Of a DNA stretch of 64,000 nucleotides, positions 46,110 through 58,394 are shown piece by piece (positions within the stretch are counted from its first letter, which is position 1; each line of letters opens with the position of its first letter). The DNA comes from Channallabes apus. Its lineage: Eukaryota > Chordata > Actinopteri > Siluriformes > Clariidae. The DNA is taken from contig CM060114.1 in NCBI GenBank assembly GCA_030522415.1, positions 24,694,804 to 24,758,803 on the forward strand, in the 5' to 3' direction. The notes beneath the pieces are model-generated. The model was not told the DNA's origin. It searched no databases and saw only the letters and a list, made by a program, of their open reading frames with translations. The translations under genes were made by a program, and so were the position numbers.

Positions 46110-48086
46110 TACGTACAATAAATACTGTCAAAAATATCATGGGTATGACATAGCATGGTACATGGTTATACTAGTTACCTGAAGTCAAATATCAGAACTT
46201 TATTAGGTACATTCTCACCTGATTTAACCTTACATTATATTTTAACAGCACTAACTGTAACAGGTTCTAGTGTCACTTTTTACATTTTCTTTTGAATTAC
46301 TAACCTGCTTGACACTGTCAATAAAACACCACAGCTAACATCTAAAATGGGTTGCAACTTGTTTTCCCTTCTTCGGAAAAGGTTTGCCTGGTGACGTATG
46401 TACAGTATGTACACATGCACACACAAAAACATACAGAAGCTTGTGTTTGCCTTTGCTTTTAATGGGAAAATTAGCTTATAACAGTATATTTAGACTGGTC
46501 AGGTCAGCTGTCAGTAACACACCTGAGAGACAGACTGTACAGAGACTATGCTGCTAATCTAAATGTAGTCCTGACTCAACTTTAAACTTGTTGTTGTTGT
46601 TGTTGTTGTTGTTGTTATTATTCTTTTTTAGGTAATCATGCTAATATGTATAGTTAGATTAGGAGGTAAAAATACATTAGAAAATATTATTTTCCTTAGT
46701 TAATTATGCTGTGTTTGTAGATAGCTTTTAGATGTTGCTTTTAGTTTTTGCGTTTCTCTTTAAGAACAATCTTAAGTCATTGTAAGGAAACATATTGCAT
46801 AAATATCCCAAGAGCTTTGCATATTATGTTTCACGCATTGTACACATAAAGTGCATTTTTACAAAAGTGTTTTTATTTTAACATGTGATTTTCACACAAT
46901 TACATTTTTTTTTTATGTAGGGCATGTTGTAGAAATTTCAGATAGTGATATAGGTATTTGTGTAAAACTTTTGTTCACCTGTGAAATGCATGTGAGTTTC
47001 TTCATGAGGAACAGCACAACACTTCCAGGTTTCTTCTGCAAATACATCAGGTATTTTATTAATTATTAATATTTTTCATTGGATCAAAAGTGAAAGTGAA
47101 TTGACCACTACTGCTGTGCCGGTTCATGCGATTCCATCTATGGTCAAAAAAACTCTAGACAATACCTAAGAAAGTCATTATAGCTACACAGAAGCACACA
47201 CACTTACACGCTGAAACGCATACACATACTGAGGCAACACTTGAACCTAATACGTTTCTCTAGAATAGGGCAAACAGAGCGAGAATTAATAAATAATCGA
47301 TAGAGAAAGACGGCGGCCCAGTTAGCCTACCCAGCTATAGTGTGTGGAGAACAATCAGAGCAAGCTGCATAAAGACACAGCATGGAAAAGCACTTTGGAT
47401 AAGTGGCACACAACCACACTCATACACACTCAATTACTTGCAAGTGCATTCACAACTCAGAATGAAAGAACTTGAGAAGTAAGAATTTACTTAGCATTGT
47501 GGCACACATACATTCATCCACCCACCCACACACACACACACACACAAATCTTCACTGACACATCAAGACTTGTGGATTTCAGCGGCACGTGGCAAAGAGG
47601 TGTGGCCTGTGTTGCCGGCGGTAACAGTGTAAACCTATAGGATTAGATCTCAAAGACAGATAGTGAAGTACTTTAAGTGGCACCTTAATCTGTAACATGT
47701 ATGCATGTACACATGCACAAACACACACAGGGCACTTGAACAATTACACCTGCAATTAGCCAGTGCTCGATTCACATTATAGGTAATTTGGGGCCTTTGT
47801 GTAGAGAGATAGGGGCATATTCATGTCATCGGAGAGACAGAGAGTGAGAGCGAAGACATTGTTAGTATTTTCCTTTTACTTGGGTGATATTAAGTGTCTT
47901 GTGTTTCATTCATTCATTCAATGCTACAATACAATAGGCAATGTCACTACAAGTTCACTTCCACCCTTCGCTATTTACAGAAAGAATGAGAAAGAAAGAC
48001 AGTGAGGGAGAACTAAAAGCAACAGATGGAGGGGAGTAGCCTGAGGTCATATAAAGGGCTGGATGAAGTTTTGTGTGTGAGTAAAC

Positions 48087-48131
<45 letters not shown>

Positions 48132-48371
48132 TATCTCTCTTTTTCTCTCCCGAGTCCGGCTGAGCTCCCTCAACAAAGCCATCAAGCTCATGGTGAAGGA
48201 AGACACAAAATCAGGTGTCAAAGGGAGCATTCACGTAGGTCTGAATATGAGATCACGCACACACATACACACACGTACATACACACACACGCGCACACAC
48301 ACTGAAAAGACAGCATGTCCCCTTTTTCATCAAGGCCATTGTACATTTACTGTGAGACAGAGAGAATGAAG

Positions 48372-48402
<31 letters not shown>

Positions 48403-48770
48403 GTGCAAAAGAGAGAAAGCGCCTGAGGTGCAGATTTAGACGTGTTTTATTGTGTGACACATATTGTCTCGCCAGACTCATTCAGGAGCATTTCTGCACT
48501 CTTCAGCGCAGAGACGAATCCGCGTTCATGCTGAAAAGGCTATTTAATGTCTTGACTGACTCAAAATAAGGAATTTCTTACGCACTGTACAACCTTTTCT
48601 ACCTGCCTATTACACGTGTCATTATACCATTATAACATAGTTATGTCATGTGCAAGTTCTCATTACAAATAGTTGGATTGTTTATTACAGTTTCTAAAAG
48701 ATTTGCTAAAAAGTGATTTTCTATGCAGTTTGGATTTGGTTTTAGTGAAACTGTAAAATTCATTATTTCT
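46110..48770. other. Unannotated sequence, mostly unique
   Basis: No gene recognised. It holds (TTG)n at 46588-46617, (CT)n(CA)n at 48088-48130 and (GA)n at 48376-48403. Confidence 0.45.
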
Positions 48771-48990
48771 ACTTTTTGAATTACAACGATGTATGGTGGT
48801 CTTTAATAGAGTATGATGGTATTAATGGTGATTACCACAGGTGTTCAAGGTTAATTATGGTGTTCAATAGTTCACGGTCCAATATAAAGTCTGATACTGG
48901 GTGGTAAATGAATTGAGAATCTGTATTTTAATGGATAATGGTGGTGTTTCAATGGGATGCATGATGTTTTCAAAAGATAATGTATGATAT
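48771..48990. repeat. Diverged minisatellite, left block
   Basis: Irregular repeats of ATGGTGTT / TGATGGT / AATGGTGATT motifs with a period near 20-25 bases. The same motif array resumes at 54650 on the far side of the insertion nest. Confidence 0.5.
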
Positions 48991-49332
48991 TACACTGTAA
49001 AAAAATTTTCGTAATTCTAACAGTAAAATACCGTATAAATGCTACAGAATAAAACCATATTTTACAAAACTTGGGATAACTGAATTAGTGAAGTGAAAAA
49101 CTGTAATTAGTTTTACAGAGTAAGACCTTAAATTTAACAGTTAAAAACATATGAAAATATGGTTTATTGCAGTAAAATTTATGATATACTGTATTTATAA
49201 AAAGGAAACTCTCAGAGAAGGTATTTGTTACTAATATCTTCTAATACTATTGTTACTTTATATTTTACCAAACCTTTGTTGATAGAGTTTAAAAATCAGA
49301 AAAATAATTGCTCTGTAAAAAATAAACTTTGA

Positions 49333-49484
49333 AATTTTATGGTAAAAAACTGGCAGCTGTGGTTGCCAGAAATTTACCATAAAAAATACGGTAGCAACAT
49401 TATTGGTTGTACGGGACTGCACTCATTATACTGTATATTTTACGGATTTTAATATTTTTTTCTACGGTTTATAAATAAACTGTC
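49333..49484. repeat. 152-bp tandem duplication, first unit
   Basis: The block from 'gaaattttatggtaaaaaac' through 'gtacgggactgcactcatta' to the run before 49485 is repeated from 49485, but the second unit is broken at 49553 by the inner element and resumes at 53493. Each unit has a hairpin 'ctggcaac-tgtg-gttgccag' (one mismatch in unit 1). Confidence 0.85.
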
Positions 49485-49719
49485 AATTTTACGGTAAAAA
49501 ACTGGCAACTGTGGTTGCCAGAAATTTACCATAAAAAATACGGTAGCAACAATACACCCTAAAAATGCTGGGTAAGTATAGGACTAACTAAATGCTGGGT
49601 TAATTTAACCCAGCAAGATGGGTTATTTGTTTAACCCAACAAGATTGGTTAAATATTCAATCCAAATGCTACGTCATATTTAACTATAATGCTGGGTTAA
49701 TTCTACCACAGAAATTGGT

Positions 49720-49762
49720 CTATTTGTGAGGTAGAATTGGGTTAATTCTACCTCACAAATAG
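49720..49762. repeat. Perfect 19-bp inverted repeat with 5-base loop
   Basis: The arm ctatttgtgaggtagaatt (49720-49738) is followed by the loop gggtt and then its exact complement (49744-49762). It lies in the subterminal part of the inner TIR element. Confidence 0.95.
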
Positions 49763-49797
49763 GTTATTATTATTTTCATGTTTTACAGTGAATCTGT

Positions 49798-49822
49798 AAA
49801 AAAAAAAAAAAAAAAAAAAAAC
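49798..49822. repeat. Poly(A) tract
   Basis: About 24 A within the inner element. Confidence 0.95.
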
Positions 49823-50892
49823 ACCCATGTCTATTAAACAGTTAAATTACTTTGATATACTGGTCTATTACAAAAAAACCATACATATATGCAATAAACA
49901 ACATCCTACTAAATGTTCTTAGAAAAAACATTTATTTTTCAAAAGCACAAGAACAGATAATCAACAGTGACATCATTAGCAGAATGGAGTAATTGAACAA
50001 ATAGACTGAGGCAGCTTCTACAGAGCAGGATCTCTCTGTGACTTAAGATATCTTTTCTGCAGAACAAAACTATCCAGCCCTGGTCTCATTTTAACATACA
50101 AACACTGTCTATGACTTTTCAGGTAGGCCTCGCTATTTCATAGCAACATTACAACTTTACTGAGAGCAGCGCTGGTCATTATCTCCCAAATATACAAATA
50201 TACAATGTCAGGATGTAGGGGTACGGCCTTGACACTTCAGCCTGCTGGAGGTATTCCACCATGTTGGTTCCAACCTTAGAAAGAAAGAAATGAAAAAGTT
50301 AAAATTTTGTTGAATAGCAAGGATTAAACTGAATAAGACTATTAATTTAGTGTGAAATAGGATTGATACTAAAAAATGACAAAGCTGTCCATTAAGATAG
50401 GGTATAGGTAACCTAAACATAAAACAGCAGAATAAGTATGGCTTTTAGGATACAGCTCTGTATGTCAGACTAGTTGATATTGTAGTCTGCATTGATTTTA
50501 ATCTAATTACCGAAAATTGTCATTGCTGGTGTCATACAGGTACATTACAATCACCAAAATATTAATACTTCATCTAGTAGTTATCTGTACCGCTGTGGTA
50601 CTTTTTCCTGTAGTTGGCGCGCTGACTGATAGTTAATTTAACTTTGGTTAAAGAGGGCTACCTGGTTAGCTTACATGCAATTACTGGTGATACATTTGCA
50701 TACTTGCCAAAGGGGGAAATGTGTAAAATATTGTTATAACTCGGGAGAAACGCAGGAGAAATTTGAGCGCAGAGTAAATTATTCAATTCAATTCAATTCA
50801 ATTTTATTTATATAGCGCTTTTAACAATGGTCATTGTCTCAAAGCAGCTTCACAAAAATTAAAGAAATTTAACAAAAAATAAATAAATAAAT

Positions 50893-50935
50893 AATAATAA
50901 TAATAATAATAATAGAAAATAAATAAATAAAAACA

Positions 50936-50974
<39 letters not shown>

Positions 50975-50975
50975 T
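50893..50975. repeat. (AAT)n array
   Basis: Two AAT runs separated by AAATA-rich sequence, inside the LINE 3' region. Confidence 0.93.
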
Positions 50976-51542
50976 ATAGAAAAGAAAATAATTGGAAGTG
51001 TGGATGTGTGAGAAAAATGTGCAGATAATAATGAGACGAATGAATGAAATTTCTCTGATGAGCAAGCCAAGGGTGACGGCGACGGTGGCAAGGAAAAACT
51101 CCCTGAGATGGCATTAGGAAGAAACCTTGAGAGGAACCAGACTCAACAGGGAACCCATCCTCATTTGGGCGATAACAGATAGAAATGATATAACATCTTG
51201 TGTGTTGTGCAGGTGAAAATTCAATATAACAGAAATTATTTAAATTGACATGAAGACCAGTTCAGCATAGGGACGAGTCAGTAGGTGCAGAGGGCAGATG
51301 AGGTCTGGATCACTGGAAGCACAGGAGCAGCATGTGTAGCTCCAACCATCATAAAGCTGAATCCAGCTGGAGCTGGTCCTTCTCTGGATGCCTCAGGAAC
51401 CTCGCAGGGTCGGCCTTTATCTACTGAAGCTGGCAAAATCTGCCGATGCCTCGGGATGGGTAGAGAAATACAGAACAGATGGGGAAAATTAGCGTAGTTG
51501 CCATTCGGTATAGGTGTACTGGAGTATGAGTACTGGGATGAG

Positions 51543-52790
51543 TTATGTGTATGCCAGATTAAAAAGATGCGTCTTGAGTCTACTTTTGAACTGAGAAACC
51601 ATGTCTGCTCCCCGAACACTGTCTGGAAGGCTATTCCAAAGCTTTGGAGCTAAATATGAAAAAGCCCTACCCCCTTTTGTAGATTTTGAAATTCTGGGAA
51701 CTACCAGAAGTCCGGAGCTTTGTGATCTTAAGGCGCGTGGTGGATTGTAGCGCATCAGAAGACTGGTTAGGTATGTGGGAGCTAAACCATTTAAGGCCTT
51801 GTATGCAAGTAATACTATTTTGTAATTTATTCTAAACTGAACAGGTAGCCAGTGCAGGGATGATAATATTGGGGTTATATGATCATATTTTCTGGATCTA
51901 GTGAGAACACTGGCAGCTGCATTTTGGATTAACTGAAGCTTGTTTATTGAGGATGCAGGACAACCACCTAGTAATGCATTACAATAGTCCAGTCTGGAGG
52001 TCATGAATGCATGAACTAGTTTTTCTGCATCAGATACGGATAAGATGTTCCTAAGTTTAGCAATATTTCGAAGATGGAAAAAGGCTGTTTTTGTGATATT
52101 TGAAATGTGATTTTCAAAAGACAAGTTACTGTCTAATATTACTCCCAGATCTTTTACTGCTGAGCTGGTAGTAACAGTACATCCTTCTAAGCGCAAGATG
52201 AATTGTGAAAGCTGTTGTGTGCTGGTTTTTGGGCCAATAAGTAATATCTCTGTCTTATCTGAATTTAATAAAAGAAAGTTATTGGTCATCCAATCTTTTA
52301 TGTCCTGGACACACTCAGTTAATCTAGACAACTTAGGTATTTCGTCTGGTTTAGTTGAGATATATAATTGGGTATCATCAGCATAACAATGGAAACTAAT
52401 CCCATGTCTTCTAATGATGTTACCCAAGGGAAGCATGTATATTGAGAACAACAGAGGTCCTAAAACTGACCCTTGTGGGACCCCATATTTCACTGGCATT
52501 ACACCAGACGGTTCTTCATTTAGATCTACAAAATGGTAGCGATCAGACAGGTATGATCTAAACCATTTTAATGCCTGTCCCTGAATACCTATATAATTTT
52601 GTAAGCGATCTATGAGAATATTATGATCTATAGTGTCGAATGCAGCACTAAGATCGAGCAGGACTAGCAATGAGATGCAGCCTTGGTCTGAAGCTAAAAA
52701 CAAGTCGTTTGTAATCTTAACTAGTGCAGTTTCTGTGCTATGATGGGGCCTGAAACCTGACTGAGTTTCTGACTGAGAAACCTGACTGAA
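51543..52790 (-). pseudogene. L2-type LINE ORF2, C-terminal two thirds with RT domain
   Basis: The frame is open upstream of its first internal Met (52703) back to a stop at 52791, where [14 protein letters not shown] marks the start of the RT palm region, and ends with HLFNLAYT and a stop at 51543. Numbered from the Met: motif [13 protein letters not shown] (Asp 17), motif [17 protein letters not shown] (74-89), motif [12 protein letters not shown] (Asp 109 and 110), motif [12 protein letters not shown], motif [15 protein letters not shown], then the thumb and the C-terminal [13 protein letters not shown] and [10 protein letters not shown] blocks. All RT catalytic Asp residues are present and there is no internal stop, so the insertion is recent. 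The N-terminal endonuclease and RT fingers are lost by 5' truncation, so it cannot retrotranspose on its own. The L2 assignment is from motif style; Rex-like or CR1 relatives are possible. Confidence 0.88.
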
Positions 52791-54044
52791 TTACTAGCTA
52801 GTGAAAAACGGGAGGGTTAGCAGGTCTGTATATTTGTGAGAGGGTCAGTGTTTTGTAAAACCCCAGCATTTTATTGTCTCATGCAGTGAGATTAATAAAG
52901 TTCTAAAGTGGTTGCTAATGCTAACAAACTAACTAAATGCCTCCGTCATGCTAGCACTACAGTTAACAGTTTAGCGTTCATTCATCACTTCACCATCTTC
53001 GTAATCCTGCAAACATTCTACAGAGAAAGCTAAAAAGCTCAGACATCTTAGCCTTTTCTTTCATACACAGGTGGGGTGGCTAGCAGCTATTCTCAGCTAA
53101 ATTATCATCCAGTACCTCAGACCAGCCGGAAAGTTAGTGTGTAACCTTAACACGGTAACAGTGAAAAATTATTACTATATGTAACATTTATTAGTCATAT
53201 GTGAATTAGGTGAGTGAACATGTGTATACAGACCTTGTATTTAACGTCATTTCCCCTTAAATGTCCGAGGAGGATGAACCGTCATCAGCGGTGTGGGAGC
53301 TCAAGAGACACGAAGCTGAGTGACAGTCGCTGAATCCACCGGTGAACTTTGGGGGAGGGGCCGAGCAAACTTCAACCCAGCAGCTGGCTTACACAAAAAC
53401 TACCCAACTCTCTGTAAATAACCCAGAAAAATTACCCAACAGCGGCAACCCAGCGTTTGGGTAGAAAAAACAACCCAGCATTTTTTAGAGTGTATTATTT
53501 GTACGGGACTGCACTCATTATACTGTATATTTTACGGATATTGATAGTTTTTTCTACGGTTTATAGCCGTCTAATTTACATTAACCAAGGACTTAAAATT
53601 TGTGAATGGTATTCCACCCTTTGATCACTGTGGCGAGGACAGCCGCTAGCACGCGCCACTTTGCCCGCCGCCACCGCCATACTTAGATTGTCTGCCCAAA
53701 AAAATGTCCACCCTGACATTTGTATATTTGATTTTGAGAATTTAAATATTATTTTGCTGTCTTTATTAAAAAATACACATGGGGCCATGCTGATGTCCGA
53801 GTCTTGAATAACCTTTGATGGGTTTTGATGATTTGATTTAGGTTTGAATTCATCAATTAGTATAAAAGTACTCTTAATAGTTTCTTAACAGTAAAATCCG
53901 AATGCTTAGCAATGTAACTTTTATCTCTTTTAGCTCCAGCTAGTGTGATAAAATGATGCTTTCACAGAATTGCTGAATGAATTCACTGTGGTTATTCATA
54001 ATAAAACAAATAGTCCAACAACAACGACAGCAATTGTGTACAGT

Positions 54045-54235
54045 AGCAAGCATGGTAGTGTAGTGGTTAGCACTGTCACTTTCCACCGTCCGGGTTCGAT
54101 TCCCGTCTCTGTGTGCATGGAGTTTGTATGTTCTCCCCATGCTTGGTGGGTTTCCTCCAGGTACTAGTCTCCCCCCCCCCCGCCAATATATAGGGTACAG
54201 TTGTATAGATGATGGGTGAGAGTGTGTGAGTACTG
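54045..54235 (+). repeat. SINE, tRNA-derived family 1
   Basis: Head 'ggtagtgtagtggttagcac' then 'tgtcac' (box A-like) and 'cgggttcgattcccgtct' (a near-perfect box B), then 'gttctccccatgcttggtgg' and 'gtttcctccaggtac'. A run of 12 C at 54170-54181 follows, then a short tail 'gatgatgggtgagagtgtgt'. It lies inside the outer TIR element. The best-preserved promoter boxes of the family in this window are here. Confidence 0.75.
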
Positions 54236-54649
54236 CGCTGTAAAAAAGATGGAAATAAACCGTTATTATTACTGCATAAATCTTTAAATTAGAAAGTTCT
54301 GAGCTGTAAAAAACATGGTTATGATCCGTATTTGTTACAATGCAAACCCTGGAATTTGGCGGGAATAAACTGTTTTTATAACAACATAAACATGTTAATT
54401 AGACAGTTATAAACTGTAAAAAAAAAAAAGAAAGAAAATCTGTAAAAAAAAAATTACGGTAAACTTCTGACAACCACAGCTGCCATTTTTTACCGTAAAA
54501 TTTACGGTTTATTATTTTTTTCGCAGTGCAATAACGGTGCTACCGTATTTTTTACGGTAGAATTCTGGCAACCACAGCTGCCGGTTTTTTACCGTAAAAT
54601 GGACTATTTATTTTTTACAGTGTATATATACTGTATATTTCAGTAGTTT

Positions 54650-55085
54650 AAAATATTGGTGTTTAGTAGTAAATTACTTTAAGTGACCATGGTGTTTAAT
54701 TTGACAGTGAATGTGTTGGGGTTTGATGATGAATGTTGTAGTCTAATAATGAATTATGGTGTTTGATGGTGAATTGGGGTGTTTGATTGTAAATGATAGT
54801 GTTTGATGATGGGTGTTGGTGTTTGATGGTGAATGTTGGAATTTGATGAATTATGCTAAATAATGGTGTTTGGTGGTGAATTATGGTGTTTGTTGTTGAA
54901 TGTTGGAGTCTGATATTGAATCTTTAATGGTGAATGATGGTGTTTGAAAGTGACTATATGTGTTGGTGTTTGATGACAAATATTGGTGGTTGATGGTGAA
55001 TATTTTAAGTTTGATGGTAAATTAGAGGTTTAAAATGGATGTGTTTAACGCTGATGTTTGCTGATGAACATTGGTATTTATTCTT
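54650..55085. repeat. Diverged TGATGGTGAATGTTGGTGTT minisatellite, right block
   Basis: About 18-20 units of roughly 20-24 bases, for example 'gtgtttgatggtgaattggg' and 'ggtgtttgatggtgaatgtt'. It starts about 30 bases beyond the right end of the outer TIR element. Confidence 0.8.
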
Positions 55086-55321
55086 ATTTTATTAATCCTC
55101 ACCAGGTAAAGTGTTGGTTTTTCTGAAATAAAAGAATGCAGAGGCAAAACAGCAGCAGATGTATGAGAAAGCTTTTATTACAGCACACTGACACATGGTG
55201 AAACTGATAGTGTGGTATTTAAAGTGTATAATTAAAGCGACCTCGTATGTGTGTTTTAGAGGAAAAGATGATACTAAAGCATTCCAAGGGTTTTCAAGTA
55301 GCCACTCTTCCGGTTCTATGG
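55086..55321. other. Unannotated sequence
   Basis: No feature recognised. Confidence 0.4.
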
Positions 55322-55368
<47 letters not shown>

Positions 55369-55370
55369 GA
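55322..55370. repeat. (CT)n microsatellite
   Basis: About 14 CT units and a decayed continuation. Confidence 0.95.
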
Positions 55371-55858
55371 GATTGGCAGGAGGTTTGGGATTAGTGCCAG
55401 CCAGCCAGTCTGCCCACACAATGGGCGATCCCGTAAAACAATACAGCAGTAGGAACAAGGCCCAATTCAGAGTAGAGATACAGGATCCCCCTCCTTCACA
55501 CATACACACACACACATACTGTACAGACAGACAGTCTGTCAGACAGACACACACAACAACAACACAAATGATAACCTGTGCATCTTGTTGAATATGTTTA
55601 TCTTCAGTATGAGACATACATGTTCCGTTGACTTTTTTGATTAAACATAAATGAACAAACACCTCCTCCCACACACACACACACACACTCACACATACAC
55701 ACATATGCACACACAGACTGTCTAGGGAGTGTATCATCAATGAGTAAATAGTGTGTGTGTGGGGGGGGGGGTGTAGTTTTCCAGTGAAACCTTTAAGCTA
55801 ATAATAATGGAGACAAGGTAAATAAAAAGAGTTTTGAGGAAGTGTACCGTTCTTAAAT

Positions 55859-55861
<3 letters not shown>

Positions 55862-55894
<33 letters not shown>

Positions 55895-55911
55895 ACACAC
55901 ACACACATACA
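55862..55911. repeat. (CA)n microsatellite
   Basis: Two CA runs separated by CATA. Confidence 0.95.
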
Positions 55912-56185
55912 CTATCTTTTCTCCATGACCAGGTCGTCACTTATCATACACATTATCAGGAAAGTGATGGAAGTATATTAATCACTCTTATACGTCAGAT
56001 TAGTTTTGAAAGATTGTCAGTTTAAATGAGTGATTGTTTGTTTAAACCAAATTAGGTGTAAAATAAGGTCTTAATTTTTTAGGTCCTTAATTTTTTTTTC
56101 AATGACAAGCAATTTAGATACATTAAATCCTTCATTCAGTATAATTTTTTTCATACCTTATTGATGGGTAATTTTTAAATTATGA

Positions 56186-56245
56186 ATGTATAGGCTCGAG
56201 CCTATCCAGGAGACTTTCGGCACAATGCAAGGGTGGCAATCTATC
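56186..56245 (-). repeat. SINE tail scrap (family 1)
   Basis: 'ggctcgagcctatccaggag' then 'actttcggcacaatgcaagg' matches the tail of family 1 in the minus orientation. Confidence 0.45.
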
Positions 56246-57019
56246 ACGGAATATCATTATTCATTACGATAAATTTGTCAAGTGATTTCTTCAGACTTCT
56301 ACAATATGTGGCCAACTATATATAATAACCATTTAATTTTCTTTTCTTGAAAATTTTAATTGCATTTAGGAAATGCTCTATATTGCACTTTTCAACTATA
56401 CACAAAACAATTGTCATTTCAGATTTTTTGTCGGTGCAACTAGTCTATACTGCTACAAAAATTCCGCTACCAAAATACCAAGAAAATTCTACACTTGAGT
56501 CCTTTTTAGCCTTTTTTTAATAAAAGTTGGAATTCAGTTTATGACATTGAATAGTCTTATAATATTAGTGAAGTACAGTATTAGTGAATTGTTTAGCTCA
56601 TAATATAATAAACTTGAAGTCACTAGATGCTATTTAGATGTTACAGGTATACAGAGGTGGAAAGTAACGAATTACATTTACTCGCGTTACTGTAGTTGAG
56701 TAGCTTTTTTGTGTATTTCTACTTTTTAAAGTAGTTTAAAAAATCTGTAATTTTACTTTTACTTAAGTACGTTTTGTTTGAAGTATTGTAATTCGCTACA
56801 TTTTAAATCATATTCGCTACTGAGTAAAAAATAAATGAATGAAAATGCTAAAATAATAAATTAATCAAAAATATTATGCTTTGTATAAATGCTCCGTTGC
56901 GCTCGCGTGTGTGTATCATGTCCTGGTCGCGCGCCGCTCATGACTCCACTCCAGGTTTTCTGACTGTCTCCACATCGACATCTCCCTGACCTTCCACACG
57001 GTCGCTTCCGCCCTTAGAG

Positions 57020-57051
57020 TGACGTCATCGACTAGTGCAACCATATATAAA
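57020..57051 (+). promoter_or_regulatory. CRE plus TATA promoter-like segment inside an hAT element
   Basis: A consensus cyclic-AMP response element TGACGTCA at 57020-57027 is followed 17 bases later by TATATAAA at 57044-57051 and by GC-containing sequence with 'gaaagatgaaagagg'. This spacing is plausible for an RNA polymerase II core promoter with initiation near 57075-57085. Possible origins are a captured gene 5' end or an LTR. There is no experimental support; motif pairs like this also occur by chance. Confidence 0.35.
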
Positions 57052-57356
57052 CCGGAGAGAGACGCGGGAAAGATGAAAGAGGTTGTGATTTTGGCGTTTT
57101 GATATTTGGTTGTGTATTCCGGTTTTGACTTTTTGCCATTGACTTTGATTATTGCTTTGTCCCTTTGGTTTGGTTGGTCTTTGTATATATTTGTAGATAA
57201 TTTCATTGTTTTTGGTTTAAGGAGTCCGGGAAGGTACCTGTATTTTTGTTTGTGTGTTGTTGTTGTTTTTTTTTGCAGATAATCTAGCTACTAAATATAA
57301 ATACCATTTTGTTTATTATTTTGGCCTGGGTCCACCCTGAATCTGATCCTCCTCCT

Positions 57357-57465
<109 letters not shown>

Positions 57466-57940
57466 ATACAAACCTCATTATTTAATCAGTTAATGATTGG
57501 AACTAGTTTTTTCTGCCATATACCACCGTTTCCATACAGTTTAAAATAGAACCCTGAACCATTCTTTTGCTCTATGGCCCTAGACTGGGACGTAACACCA
57601 TATTTAAGTGACCACTTTGATTTTCAAGCACAAGAAAGACAACAGCTTTATTATGCAAAGGTGTTCCTTCAGGTAAAAACAACTAGTTTGAGATTTATAT
57701 CCGCTCATCTTTTTTGAACTACGCTAGAATGCCTCATCCCACCCCCGCTGTTAATAAAAATAAAAAAGTAACTCGGAAACTTTTACTCTGAGTAAATTTT
57801 TTAATGAGCTACTTTTTACTTTTACTTGAGTAGATTTTTATAATGGTAACTTTACTTGTACTCAAGTAAAATTTCACTGAAGTAACAGTACTTGTACTTG
57901 AGTACAAAATTTTATTACTCTTTCCACCTCTGCAGGTATA

Positions 57941-58394
57941 ACATTCATTGTATACGGTGTGTTTACACTAATAAAAGGTACATTTAAATGTGAATGTGAA
58001 TTCAGAACGGTAATCTCACCTGCTCAAATTCACATAACAAGTTCAAGTTCAAAACAAGGTCTTATCAAAGTGATAATAATATTTTAACTGCCATTTTCAC
58101 ATAATAGATCACCAATTATTAACTAAGTGCTTAGGAATAAAGTTTAATTCATTGTTTTGGGCTTTACTGAACAAAGAACGAGACCTTAGTTTACACTTAA
58201 TATGCTTTTCTTAATAAATATTCTTTGAGGAATTTAAAACTTCACCCGCACTCATCGTGGGTGAGCTTGAGAGATCACTGTTTTCCAGGCTTCAGTGTCC
58301 AGTTTGTCCATGACAGCTTCTGATTCCAGGTCTTTGCAAAAAGGAGTGGAATTTGATGTTGTCTTGTGCTGTTGTTGATCGTCTACGTCAACAT
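57941..58394. other. Unannotated sequence
   Basis: No feature recognised; the part after 58250 may belong to the dispersed repeat that follows. Confidence 0.35.

Larger units (their letters stand above)
50780..52793 (-). mobile_element. L2-type LINE, 5'-truncated, about 2 kb
   Basis: On the minus strand the element runs from about 52793 to a 3' end of (AATTC/AATTG)n repeats at 50780-50805. The 3' untranslated region has the 'gaacccatcctcat', 'gaaaccttgagaggaaccag' and 'aaaactccctgagatgg' blocks (here on the plus strand), as in the fragments at 15.3 and 20.8 kb, and an (AAT)n array at 50893-50975. Short tandem repeats in place of poly(A) at the 3' end are usual for L2/CR1-type LINEs. It is inserted in the inner TIR element and is the youngest layer of the nest. 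Confidence 0.85.
49555..53492. mobile_element. Inner TIR element (3938 bp including a LINE)
   Basis: TA flanks both ends (49553-49554, 53493-53494). The left end reads CACCCTAAAAATGCTGGGTA; the right, complemented, CACTCTAAAAAATGCTGGGTT. Subterminal AACCCAGC / GCTGGGTT modules are repeated near both ends. Comparison with the uninterrupted duplicate (49400-49425) shows that removing the element plus one TA restores an alignable sequence of the same length, which confirms the boundaries. Without the LINE at 50780-52793 the element is about 1.9 kb. No coding frame of its own was recognised. Confidence 0.8.
48993..54622. mobile_element. Outer TIR element (5630 bp) of a nested cluster
   Basis: TA flanks both ends (48991-48992, 54623-54624). 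The left terminus is CACTGTAAAAAAATTTTCG; the right, complemented, CACTGTAAAAAATAAATAG. Subterminal modules 'ggtaaaaaactggcagctgt' and 'ggttgccagaaatttaccat' occur twice on the left, and their complements twice on the right (54459-54600), as in a common teleost TA-flanked DNA element. It contains a younger TIR element (49555-53492) and a SINE (54045-54235). Removing the inner element leaves about 1.7 kb. No transposase frame was seen. That both termini belong to one element is an inference supported by the shared minisatellite outside. Confidence 0.55.

Noticed and set aside
54055..54115. tRNA-like promoter boxes that could indicate a tRNA gene
   Set aside because: Box A and box B are present but the cloverleaf arms do not pair, and the following sequence is shared with other SINE copies.
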